Shown: positions 27,695 through 35,222 of the stretch, piece after piece | Layout: each line of letters starts with the position of its first letter | Numbering within the stretch: position 1 is the first letter of the stretch | Source of the DNA: SXZD01 sp034680345 | Lineage (GTDB): Bacteria; Pseudomonadota; Gammaproteobacteria; Burkholderiales; Burkholderiaceae_B | Reading direction: 5' to 3' | Assembly (NCBI GenBank): GCA_034680345.1 | Contig: JAXISZ010000003.1 | Location: 77,484-141,483 of the forward strand | DNA length: 64,000 nucleotides | Made by a program: the position numbers and the translations under genes | The notes under the pieces: generated by a model | Database searches by the model: none | The model's input: only the letters and a program-made list of their open reading frames with translations | Told to the model about the DNA's origin: nothing

Positions 27695-28075
27695 ATGCTT
27701 AAATTGATTGCTGCAGTTTCTCTTGGCGCTTCGCTTGGCGCTATTCTTCGGTGGTTTTTTTCTAAATTATTAAATGCCATTTTGCCATTGTTCCCTTTGG
27801 GCACATTACTGGCCAATTGTCTTGGTGCATTGTTTGTAGGTGTCGGTATGGCTTATTTTACAGCACATCCGAATCCCTCAGAAACATGGCGTTTACTTTG
27901 GGTGACAGGATTTTGTGGGGGGCTGAGCACATTTTCAACATTTTCACTCGAAGTAATTACTCTATTACAGCAAGGTAAGTTTATACCGGCAGTTTTATTG
28001 GTAATCATGCACTTTTTGTTGTCTTTGGCCTTTCTTATTATTGGTTTAAAATGGGGTCACTGGGTGCGTTTTTAG
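27695..28075 (+). CDS. crcB: fluoride ion channel CrcB/FluC
   Basis: 126 residues with four membrane segments, the length of the homodimeric type. It exports fluoride leaking in as HF. The family signature GFCGGLSTFSTFSLE, containing the pore Phe/Thr/Ser track and central sodium site, is intact, as is the N-terminal GASLGAILRW and the LANCLGALFVG segment with the pore Asn. No fluoride riboswitch pattern was seen upstream. Only one copy is present here, enough for a homodimer. Confidence 0.93.
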   Translation: MLKLIAAVSLGASLGAILRWFFSKLLNAILPLFPLGTLLANCLGALFVGVGMAYFTAHPNPSETWRLLWVTGFCGGLSTFSTFSLEVITLLQQGKFIPAVLLVIMHFLLSLAFLIIGLKWGHWVRF

Positions 28076-28108
28076 TTAAAGTATATTCTTTAAAATATTG
28101 TGTAACTT

Positions 28109-29458
28109 ATGGAAAAATATAAAAAAGTGTCAAAAATTGGTATGGTCAGTTTAGGTTGTCCTAAGGCTTTAGTAGACTCTGAGCGAATCCTAACCCAGTT
28201 GAAGGTAGAAGGATACGAGGTTGTTTCTTCCTATAAGCAGGCCGATTTGGTTGTTGTCAACACCTGTGGATTTATTGACAGCGCTGTGCAAGAAAGCTTG
28301 GACGCAATTGGAGAGGCCATTCAAGAAAATGGAAAAGTCGTGGTTACGGGATGTTTGGGGGCTAAACAAAACGCCCAGGGTGAAAATTTAATCACCAGTT
28401 TACATCCTAAAGTTTTAGCAGTAACTGGTCCACATGCGGCAGATGAAGTGATGCAGGTTGTACACACTCATTTACCCAAGCCACACGACCCATTTATTGA
28501 TTTGGTGCCAGACCATGGCGTTAAACTAACCCCCAAACACTATGCTTATCTTAAAATTTCTGAGGGATGCAATCATCGTTGTAGTTTTTGCATTATTCCA
28601 AGTATGCGTGGCGATCTTGTTTCTCGCTCGATTGGCGAGGTAATGCGCGAAGCAGAAAGTCTGGTGAAGTGTGGCGTTAAAGAGTTGCTAGTCGTCAGTC
28701 AAGACACCAGTGCCTATGGGGTTGATTTAAAATACCGAACGGACTTTGTGCAGGGCCGCCCTGTGAAAACTAAATTTGCAGAATTGGCACGAGAGCTTGG
28801 TCAGCTGGGGGTTTGGGTAAGAATGCATTATGTCTACCCCTACCCACATGTAGACGAGGTTTTAGAGTTGATGGCTGATCAAAAAATATTGCCGTATCTG
28901 GACGTGCCTTTTCAACATTCGCATCCTGATGTGCTTAAGCGCATGAAGCGTCCAGCCAGTGGCGAAAAAAATATTGAACGTGTGCAATCCTGGCGACAAG
29001 CTTGTCCTAATTTAACGATTCGCAGTACTTTTATCACTGGTTTTCCTGGTGAAACAGAAGCTGAATTTAAACATCTTTTAGACTTTGTTGCACATGCAAA
29101 GCTTGATCGGGTTGGCGTTTTTGCTTATTCACCCGTTGAAGGGGCTACAGCTAATCTCTTAGATAACCCCGTTCCTGATGTTTTACGTGAACAACGCCGT
29201 AAACAGTTAATGGATCTTCAAGAAGGTATCTCTTTACAACGTCAAAAAGCCAAAGTGGGCACACGTCAAAAGGTGATTATTGATGTGGTAACGCCGGAGG
29301 GGTATTTAGGCCGCAGCATGGCTGATGCTCCAGAAATCGATGGTGTTGTGCGTATGCTTCGTCCAACTAAAACTTGGCTTCGCCCAAAGTTAGGCGATAT
29401 TATTACAGCTCGGGTGGTCGGGCATGATGCTTATGACCTTCATGCAGAAATTGTTTGA
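28109..29458 (+). CDS. rimO: ribosomal protein S12 methylthiotransferase RimO
   Basis: 449 residues. It adds a methylthio group to an aspartate of ribosomal protein S12 using two iron-sulfur clusters. The N-terminal methylthiotransferase domain shows Cys in LGCPKALVDSE, NTCGFID and TGCLGA. The radical SAM cluster motif is CNHRCSFC (CxxxCxxC). The C-terminal TRAM domain is present. Loop features such as RGDLVSRS and VVSQDTSAYG distinguish RimO from MiaB. No clear ribosome binding site precedes ATG 28109. Confidence 0.94.
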   Translation: MEKYKKVSKIGMVSLGCPKALVDSERILTQLKVEGYEVVSSYKQADLVVVNTCGFIDSAVQESLDAIGEAIQENGKVVVTGCLGAKQNAQGENLITSLHPKVLAVTGPHAADEVMQVVHTHLPKPHDPFIDLVPDHGVKLTPKHYAYLKISEGCNHRCSFCIIPSMRGDLVSRSIGEVMREAESLVKCGVKELLVVSQDTSAYGVDLKYRTDFVQGRPVKTKFAELARELGQLGVWVRMHYVYPYPHVDEVLELMADQKILPYLDVPFQHSHPDVLKRMKRPASGEKNIERVQSWRQACPNLTIRSTFITGFPGETEAEFKHLLDFVAHAKLDRVGVFAYSPVEGATANLLDNPVPDVLREQRRKQLMDLQEGISLQRQKAKVGTRQKVIIDVVTPEGYLGRSMADAPEIDGVVRMLRPTKTWLRPKLGDIITARVVGHDAYDLHAEIV

Positions 29459-29497
29459 TTTAAGTCAGTGGCGGCCAACCATTGATTAACCATCATT

Positions 29498-29525
29498 TTG
29501 GAAAATACAGGGTTTGTGCTATTAT
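29498..29525 (+). promoter_or_regulatory. probable sigma-70 promoter of tRNA-Ser
   Basis: TTGGAA (29498-29503) and TATTAT (29520-29525) are separated by 16 bases, and the mature tRNA starts 10 bases after the -10 box. Spacing and position fit a housekeeping promoter. Confidence 0.5.
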
Positions 29526-29534
29526 TTTAAAAAT

Positions 29535-29624
29535 GGAAGCTTGGCAGAGCGGTTGAATGCACCGGTCTTGAAAACCGGCGTGGGTGAAAGCCCACCGTGA
29601 GTTCGAATCTCACAGCTTCCGCCA
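29535..29624 (+). tRNA. tRNA-Ser (UGA)
   Basis: 90 bases including an encoded CCA. The acceptor GGAAGCT pairs with AGCTTCC. The anticodon stem CCGGT/ACCGG encloses CTTGAAA, giving anticodon TGA. A long variable arm (GTGGG/CCCAC) is typical for class II serine tRNAs, and the T-arm contains GTTCGAATC. It reads UCA and other UCN codons. It stands alone between rimO and a stretch of accessory genes. Confidence 0.97.
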
Positions 29625-29799
29625 AATCAATAAGTGTTAAAAAAGCTAGAGGTAATCTATATTCATTTTTACTAAAAGTATTTCTAGTTTTCTAGCGGTC
29701 TTTAGTAAATTTTTTTTAAGGCTCTGGTAGATAGCACACCAAATTCAAATTAAAAGATTAAAATCCATCCAATCAAAGTGATGGGCGATATATTGAGTG

Positions 29800-31410
29800 A
29801 TGCATAAATTCTCGCGATCTAAAAGCGTATTTTTGGTTGTTTTTTCTGCGCTTTTTATAACCATCTTTGCTAACTTTACTATGTTTGTAAAAGCCAATGC
29901 ATGGTTAATTAGCTCAAGCACTAATCAACTGTATATGGTGGTGTTGAGTTTATATCAATTTCTGTTGTTATTGTTTTTGATATCTTTACTAACAATGCAT
30001 AAATGGTACAAACATGTTTTGGCCATCTTTTATTTGTTAGCTGCCATTTCTGCCTATTTTGCTGATAGTTATGGGGTGATTATTGATAAGGACATGTTAA
30101 TCAATGCAGCTGAAACCAACGTTGCTGAAGCTATGGGTTTATTATCTTGGCGCGCTTTAATTTACTTTATTGCCTTGTTTATATTTCCAGTTTTTATTCT
30201 TTACAAGGTTGAAATTACTCCACAAACGGTGGTTAAGAGAATTTTTTACCATTCTGCGCTTGCCTTGATTGCATTGCTGATGATCCTAATTACGTTTTTA
30301 GCTAGTAGTGCCTTTTCAGCCTCATTTTTTCGTGAACAAAAGCAAATACGAGTTTATTCAAGTCCTTTGAGCGTGCTGTATGCCACCTCTCAAATCGCGA
30401 GCAGAACTTTTTTTAATAGATCCCAGGCATTTACTAAGATTGGGGAAGATGCTGTTATCAACCCTCCCAGTGACGATCGAGAGCTCATTATTTTAGTTGT
30501 TGGTGAAACAGCGCGAAGTGATCGATTTTCCTTAAATGGATATGATAGAGATACTAATCCTTTGCTCAGTAAAGAGAGCGTTGTTAGTTTTACAAGTGCG
30601 GCTTCTTGCGGTACAAGTACTGCAGTATCGCTTCCTTGTATGTTTTCTATAGAAGGAAAGGACAGGTTTGATCTTTCCAAGTTTAAGCATAAGGAAAACC
30701 TCTTGGATGTTATTGGTAAAACAGGAGCTAGCATTTTGTGGCGAGATAATAACTCTGGCTCTAAGGGAGTTGCGGATCGATTTACTTACGAGGATTTTAC
30801 GACCCCCAAAAATAATCTTGTTTGCGATTCAGAGTGCCGTGATATCGGGATGCTTAAAGGCTTAGATGAATATATCAGCAAGCAAAACAAGGGGGACATA
30901 GTCATTGTTTTGCACCAGATGGGTAGTCACGGTCCCTCTTACCATGAAAGAGTTCCTGAGGTTTTTCAAAGATTCAAACCCGTGTGTAAAACCAATCAAC
31001 TAGATAAATGTACCACGGAAGAAATTAACAATGCGTATGACAATACAATTTTTTATACTGACTATTTCTTAAGTGAAGTCATTAAATTTTTAAAGAAGTA
31101 TGACGATTGTTTTGAGACTTCAATGTTTTACGTGAGTGACCATGGTGAATCTTTAGGGGAGTCAGGAATTTATTTGCATGGCATGCCTTATTCACTTTCC
31201 TCAAAGGGGGTGACAAATGTACCTTTGATTTTATGGTTCGGTAAAGAGCTGATTAAAAATCAAAATTTAGATGTGGATTTGCTTAAAAGACAACGCAATA
31301 AACCCATATCTCACGACGAAGTTTTTCATACCATTCTGGGTATTCTTGAAATTGAAACTGGTATTTACAAAAAAGAGAAAGACCTTCAGTTTTTAGGAAT
31401 TAAAAAGTAA
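29800..31410 (+). CDS. eptA: EptA-family lipid A phosphoethanolamine transferase
   Basis: 536 residues from ATG 29800. Five N-terminal membrane segments (about 10-185) are followed by a periplasmic sulfatase-fold domain. Metal and catalytic residues are visible: Glu in VGETARSDRFS, the nucleophilic Thr near residue 272 in CGTSTAVSLPCMFS, and Asp-His in VSDHGESLGE. Several Cys pairs that form the disulfides of EptA/MCR enzymes are present. It moves phosphoethanolamine from phosphatidylethanolamine to lipid A, which lowers surface charge and often reduces polymyxin sensitivity. dgkA follows 14 bases later. No two-component regulator is adjacent. Confidence 0.9.
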   Translation: MHKFSRSKSVFLVVFSALFITIFANFTMFVKANAWLISSSTNQLYMVVLSLYQFLLLLFLISLLTMHKWYKHVLAIFYLLAAISAYFADSYGVIIDKDMLINAAETNVAEAMGLLSWRALIYFIALFIFPVFILYKVEITPQTVVKRIFYHSALALIALLMILITFLASSAFSASFFREQKQIRVYSSPLSVLYATSQIASRTFFNRSQAFTKIGEDAVINPPSDDRELIILVVGETARSDRFSLNGYDRDTNPLLSKESVVSFTSAASCGTSTAVSLPCMFSIEGKDRFDLSKFKHKENLLDVIGKTGASILWRDNNSGSKGVADRFTYEDFTTPKNNLVCDSECRDIGMLKGLDEYISKQNKGDIVIVLHQMGSHGPSYHERVPEVFQRFKPVCKTNQLDKCTTEEINNAYDNTIFYTDYFLSEVIKFLKKYDDCFETSMFYVSDHGESLGESGIYLHGMPYSLSSKGVTNVPLILWFGKELIKNQNLDVDLLKRQRNKPISHDEVFHTILGILEIETGIYKKEKDLQFLGIKK

Positions 31411-31424
31411 ATAATTCACTGATA

Positions 31425-31784
31425 ATGAAAAACCTTATTATGCGCCGTGTATTCAAAACATCCAAGTACTCAATACAGGGATTACTGTCTGCGTGGAAGT
31501 CGGAGGAGGCATTTCGTATTGAGGTGATCTTACTACTAGTCTTACTTCCAGCAGCATTTTTTATTGGAAAGTCAGCTATTGAAATCTGCCTTCTCATCAT
31601 GAGTCTCTTCATTGTTTTGATCGTTGAGTTATTGAATACCGGTCTTGAAAAAGCAATTGACCGAATCTCAACAGAGATTAATCACATTTCAGGTTTTGTG
31701 AAAGATGTCGGAAGTGCATCTGTTGCTATTTCACTTGTTCAGGCCGTTGTTATTTGGGTTGTTGTTTATTGTAGTAATCTCTAG
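31425..31784 (+). CDS. dgkA: diacylglycerol kinase
   Basis: 119 residues with three membrane helices, the DgkA trimer-forming type. It phosphorylates diacylglycerol to phosphatidic acid in the inner membrane. The active-site motif is seen in VELLNTGLEKAIDR, with the second acidic site in SEEAFRIE near the N-terminus, and VKDVGSASVAI in the third helix. It is in one transcription unit with eptA, whose reaction leaves diacylglycerol, so its role here is probably lipid recycling. Met6 is a possible alternative start; no good ribosome binding site was seen. Confidence 0.92.
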   Translation: MKNLIMRRVFKTSKYSIQGLLSAWKSEEAFRIEVILLLVLLPAAFFIGKSAIEICLLIMSLFIVLIVELLNTGLEKAIDRISTEINHISGFVKDVGSASVAISLVQAVVIWVVVYCSNL

Positions 31785-32009
31785 TTTTTACTTTCATTTA
31801 TCAAAGTTGTACTTCGTGCGTGAATCCACGATTTGATTCAATTGAACTGGTAAAAAAAATTGGTAATAAATTTATGATATCGGAAATTTTAAGTAATCCG
31901 ACATCACTATAAGATTTTTTGTCCATCAGATTAAGTTAAAACTTTTACATTTTACAGCTCACATTAAATTTTGGGTTTTTTAGTTTTTTTCTAATTTCTT
32001 ATATACTTT

Positions 32010-33359
32010 TCAAGAAAGTATTTCCATTGAAGATTTCCATTTTGGGTTAACGTCTATTTTATACTTTGGCGCATTTTCTTTAAACGTATTCACCAGCGCT
32101 GTAAAATCTTTAAAACCAGAACAAACCATTACCTCATTTTCAATGCTTTTTTGAATTTTTGATTCTAAAGATTCATTAATTTCGCTCAGAAGGTTTTCCT
32201 CAAATTTTGGAAATGTGAACACAGCGGGAAACAATGCCCCCTCGTCATTTGATGCAAATGGATTACCTGCTTCGTCGTTGTGGTGTACTTGACTCCTTAC
32301 TTTTTCAGATAACAACTTGTAAGTAGCTCCGTTTATTGTCTGTATTAAATTTTCAAGTGCCTTATGAATATTTCCTTTTGTAAGGTGCTCATCTTTTAAG
32401 TTTTTTTCCTCTTGAGTTATATCAACAGGTCTTTTTAAAATTTCTTCATTTTCAATGAATTCTGTATTAAACCCAGTAGTAAGTAGATCATAGTCAGCAG
32501 TAAAAGGTTTGCTGAACCCACCCAGTTTGGTCTCACAATAAGCCCAAAAAAATACGGTTTTTTTCTCTTTTTCAGGATCAAAATCATCTAGATGATTATT
32601 GTTATTGACTGCTGTTTCATACAATCTCCAAGTTTTATTGGTGCTGTCCTTTTCTAGAATTTGGTAAATTTTCTCGTTGCCTGAAGAGAGATTTGTATTA
32701 ATTTGATAGAAAATTTTTTCTTTTTTTAAGATCTCCGTGATATTTGCTGTTTTATTCATCAACTGAATTGAATTTTTATCAATATTAAAAAACTCTGGGT
32801 TTGTCAGAACTTCGTTTACCCGGTCCTCTTCAAAAACGTAACAATATGATTCAACTTTTATAGGGTTTTTTGAGTATTCACTTATTTTGGTTGATCCTTC
32901 TTTAGCACGTACTAAACCAGCATCAATTCCGTATTTTGAACTTTTATCTTTAATCAGAAAAGGTTTAGTTGGAAATTCTTTTCTTGTCCAACTGCTTGCA
33001 AATTTTGAAACTGGTCTAAAACCAATTATGACATCAGATTTTTTAGAAATACTTTTTACAATATTTAAGAATTCTGGCATCATACCTGATTCGATATTGT
33101 TAAGAATCTTACTGAGTTTCTCAAGACATTCTTCATCTATTTTAAATTCATAATTTTTAAAATTTAAATCAAAACGTGACACACTATTTTGCCTTAATTT
33201 TTTTAATTTATATTCAACGTTTAGTGTATTACTTGATTCATGAAAACAAAAAAATAAGCGTTTAATAAAAGCTAATAATGGATAGCTTGGATTTTTATTT
33301 GTTGGATCATTATCTTGGATAATCCTATTTGAACGAAGTAGAGTAGGAAAATTAACCAT
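32010..33359 (-). CDS. CyaA/edema factor/ExoY-like nucleotidyl cyclase (putative effector toxin)
   Basis: 449 residues, no signal peptide or membrane segment. Three active-site blocks of the secreted adenylyl cyclase toxins occur in order. Block 1, residues 114-144: FRPV, then FPTK with Lys132, IKDKSS with Lys137 and Lys139, and YG plus AGL; CyaA has Lys58, His63 and Lys65 at the same spacing. Block 2: TADYD with Asp289 and Asp291, the metal-binding pair. Block 3: HNDEAGNPF with His360, Glu363 and Asn366, spaced exactly as His298, Glu301 and Asn304 of CyaA. Lys in place of the block-1 His is, to my knowledge, as in ExoY. There are no RTX repeats or translocation domain, so it resembles a stand-alone injected effector such as Pseudomonas ExoY. 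The coding region is clearly more A+T-, Lys- and Asn-rich than its neighbours, suggesting transfer. Nucleotide made and host activator (calmodulin, actin or other) cannot be told. Confidence 0.8.
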   Translation of the reverse strand: MVNFPTLLRSNRIIQDNDPTNKNPSYPLLAFIKRLFFCFHESSNTLNVEYKLKKLRQNSVSRFDLNFKNYEFKIDEECLEKLSKILNNIESGMMPEFLNIVKSISKKSDVIIGFRPVSKFASSWTRKEFPTKPFLIKDKSSKYGIDAGLVRAKEGSTKISEYSKNPIKVESYCYVFEEDRVNEVLTNPEFFNIDKNSIQLMNKTANITEILKKEKIFYQINTNLSSGNEKIYQILEKDSTNKTWRLYETAVNNNNHLDDFDPEKEKKTVFFWAYCETKLGGFSKPFTADYDLLTTGFNTEFIENEEILKRPVDITQEEKNLKDEHLTKGNIHKALENLIQTINGATYKLLSEKVRSQVHHNDEAGNPFASNDEGALFPAVFTFPKFEENLLSEINESLESKIQKSIENEVMVCSGFKDFTALVNTFKENAPKYKIDVNPKWKSSMEILS

Positions 33360-33487
33360 TTGAAATTGATAATATTACAATGTAAGTTTGTGTAAAATTT
33401 GCAGTGTAGAGTTCCGTTTGAATTCGAATTAAAATGGGGTAATCACCTTATATTTTTTGCGTGGATATATTTTTTATGTAAATTTAA

Positions 33488-33834
33488 GTGCAAAGTGCAA
33501 CTTTGATCAATGAAAGTAAAAAGGCTGAGGATGCTTTAGTATTTAAGGCTTTTTTAACTACCACATCAAATTTTGGTTAAAATAATAAAGAATACCTGCC
33601 TTACATTTAATTTTATTCTTGACATGCTGGTTGTATTATTACCTGGATTGGCAGCTCAAATTGTGCGGGCAGCGTTGGCTTTTTCTTTTTTTGAAAAAAC
33701 TTATTATGTCACCATCCTTATTATGAAGTGCACTCGTTATAGGGATATTGATTTCGATAATTACTGGTATTTTTACGGTTAAGCGTATTATTAGAAGTTC
33801 TCCGTTAGTTATGCTAAAAGCCACACCTTTTTAA
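33488..33834 (+). pseudogene. remnant of a YbbP/FtsX-type ABC transporter permease C-terminus
   Basis: Three frame pieces together resemble the end of a large FtsX-family permease. Piece one (from 33488) reads ATLINESKKAEDALVFKAFL and stops. Piece two (about 33600-33725) reads GLAAQIVRAALAFSFFE, like the penultimate membrane helix. Piece three (to the stop at 33832) reads LVIGILISIITGIFTVKRI then RSSPLVMLKA, matching the last helix plus the R-x-x-P-L-x-x-L-K/R tail typical of these permeases. Several stops and frameshifts separate them, and the upstream two thirds are missing. The identification is by pattern only. It lies just before ansA on the same strand. Confidence 0.5.
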
Positions 33835-33939
33835 AAATTTTTTGCACAATTTGTAGTGAAAACACTTTGAAAAAATAAAGTATTTATTTACCTGGTTTAA
33901 CCATTTTGTGCATGTAAACAACCAATTGGAGCCGTTTAC

Positions 33940-35022
33940 GTGAAAAAAACAAGTATCTCAGACGCACATCATTTGGCTGGATTACCGCGTGTTTTATTAA
34001 TTACAACGGGCGGCACCATTGCGGGCCTAGGTGAACCAGGTAAAAGCTGTGGTTACACAGCGGGCGCATCAAATATGGAGATTTTTTTAAAAAATGTACC
34101 TGGTATTGCTGAACTGGCCAATTTAAAAATCGAACCCCTATTTGCCGTTGGTAGTCAAAATTTAACTTTGACGCATACTGTACTGCTTCGCCAACGCATA
34201 TTGGCGGCTTTAGATGATAAGCAAATCGATGCAGTGGTAGTCACACACGGTACGGACACATTAGAAGAAACAGCCTTTTTTCTACACTTAACCCTGCCAG
34301 TTAGTAAAAAACCTGTGATTATGACAGCAGCGATGAAACCCGCATCCGCAGCATCTGCGGACGGTGCTGGCAATTTACGTGATGCTTTGAATGCAATTGG
34401 CGCATTGCTTCATAATCCACCAGCACGGCAGGGTAGTATTTGGATACTGATGGCCAGTCGTTTATACGGTGCTTTAGAAGTTTTTAAACGCAATGCATTG
34501 GCGCCAGACGCGTTTCATAATCAAAAACATAGCGCTTTTTTACTGGATGATCACCTTGAATGGATTAGTTTTCCATCTGAAGGGGAATGGCATGGCGCCC
34601 GTTTTTTTGAAAATATAGAAGTTGCATTAACCTCGTGGGCCACACAATTTTCTAAACACACAGATCATTTTGAGGAATTATTACCAGAAGTGCCAGTGAT
34701 TGTATGTCATCAAAATATGAACGAACAACGGGTTGCTGCTTTTCTAAAGCCAACACCCAAGGGCGTTGTTTTAGCTGGTGTAGGGCATGGCGCAATACCT
34801 GCTAATTTACATCCATTGGTAAATCGTTTGTTAAAGGCGGGCTGTTGGATTATGCGAGCTTCTAGAACACCAGAAGGTCCTGTTTTTGTTTCAGGAGAAA
34901 ATCCATGGAACAACTTATATTTTGCTGGCCGCATGTTGGCAGCAGGGCGTTTGAGTCCATGGCAAGCACGGATTGCTTTGCAATTGTGGTTATTGGAGTC
35001 AGAGCAAATATCTGAAGATTAA
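33940..35022 (+). CDS. ansA: L-asparaginase
   Basis: 360 residues from GTG 33940, with GGAG 8 bases upstream. It hydrolyses asparagine to aspartate and ammonia. The first catalytic Thr is in LLITTGGTIAG and the second Thr-Asp pair in VVTHGTDTLEETAFF; the supporting Lys is in TAAMKPASA. There is no signal peptide, so it is probably cytoplasmic. The C-terminal domain with GVVLAGVGHGAIP completes the dimer fold. The gene stands alone, followed by 200 bases that include a hairpin-forming stretch (35175-35209). Confidence 0.92.
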   Translation: MKKTSISDAHHLAGLPRVLLITTGGTIAGLGEPGKSCGYTAGASNMEIFLKNVPGIAELANLKIEPLFAVGSQNLTLTHTVLLRQRILAALDDKQIDAVVVTHGTDTLEETAFFLHLTLPVSKKPVIMTAAMKPASAASADGAGNLRDALNAIGALLHNPPARQGSIWILMASRLYGALEVFKRNALAPDAFHNQKHSAFLLDDHLEWISFPSEGEWHGARFFENIEVALTSWATQFSKHTDHFEELLPEVPVIVCHQNMNEQRVAAFLKPTPKGVVLAGVGHGAIPANLHPLVNRLLKAGCWIMRASRTPEGPVFVSGENPWNNLYFAGRMLAAGRLSPWQARIALQLWLLESEQISED

Positions 35023-35222
35023 AACTTATTGTATTGCTTTAAATTTAATTTTTATTTACTTGATATATAAATTTTTGTATGTTTTACTTTCTTTAAAAGT
35101 ACGCTCAAAGCTGCTAAAAAATTATTAATTAATTGCTAATTGGTTTTTAAATCAATTTTTATAATGTCCAACCGTTAGCGGCCTTGAGCTCTTTTTCAAG
35201 ATTGGCTAATGACTATTTAACC

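Noticed and set aside
29535..29624. tRNA-Ser 3' end as an attachment site with a second copy further right
   Set aside because: No repeat of the tRNA 3' end was seen between the tRNA and ansA or elsewhere in the window.
33573..33782. Small plus-strand open frame of 69 codons between the cyclase and ansA
   Set aside because: It covers only one piece of the decayed permease and has no natural start or end; it is better explained as part of the pseudogene.
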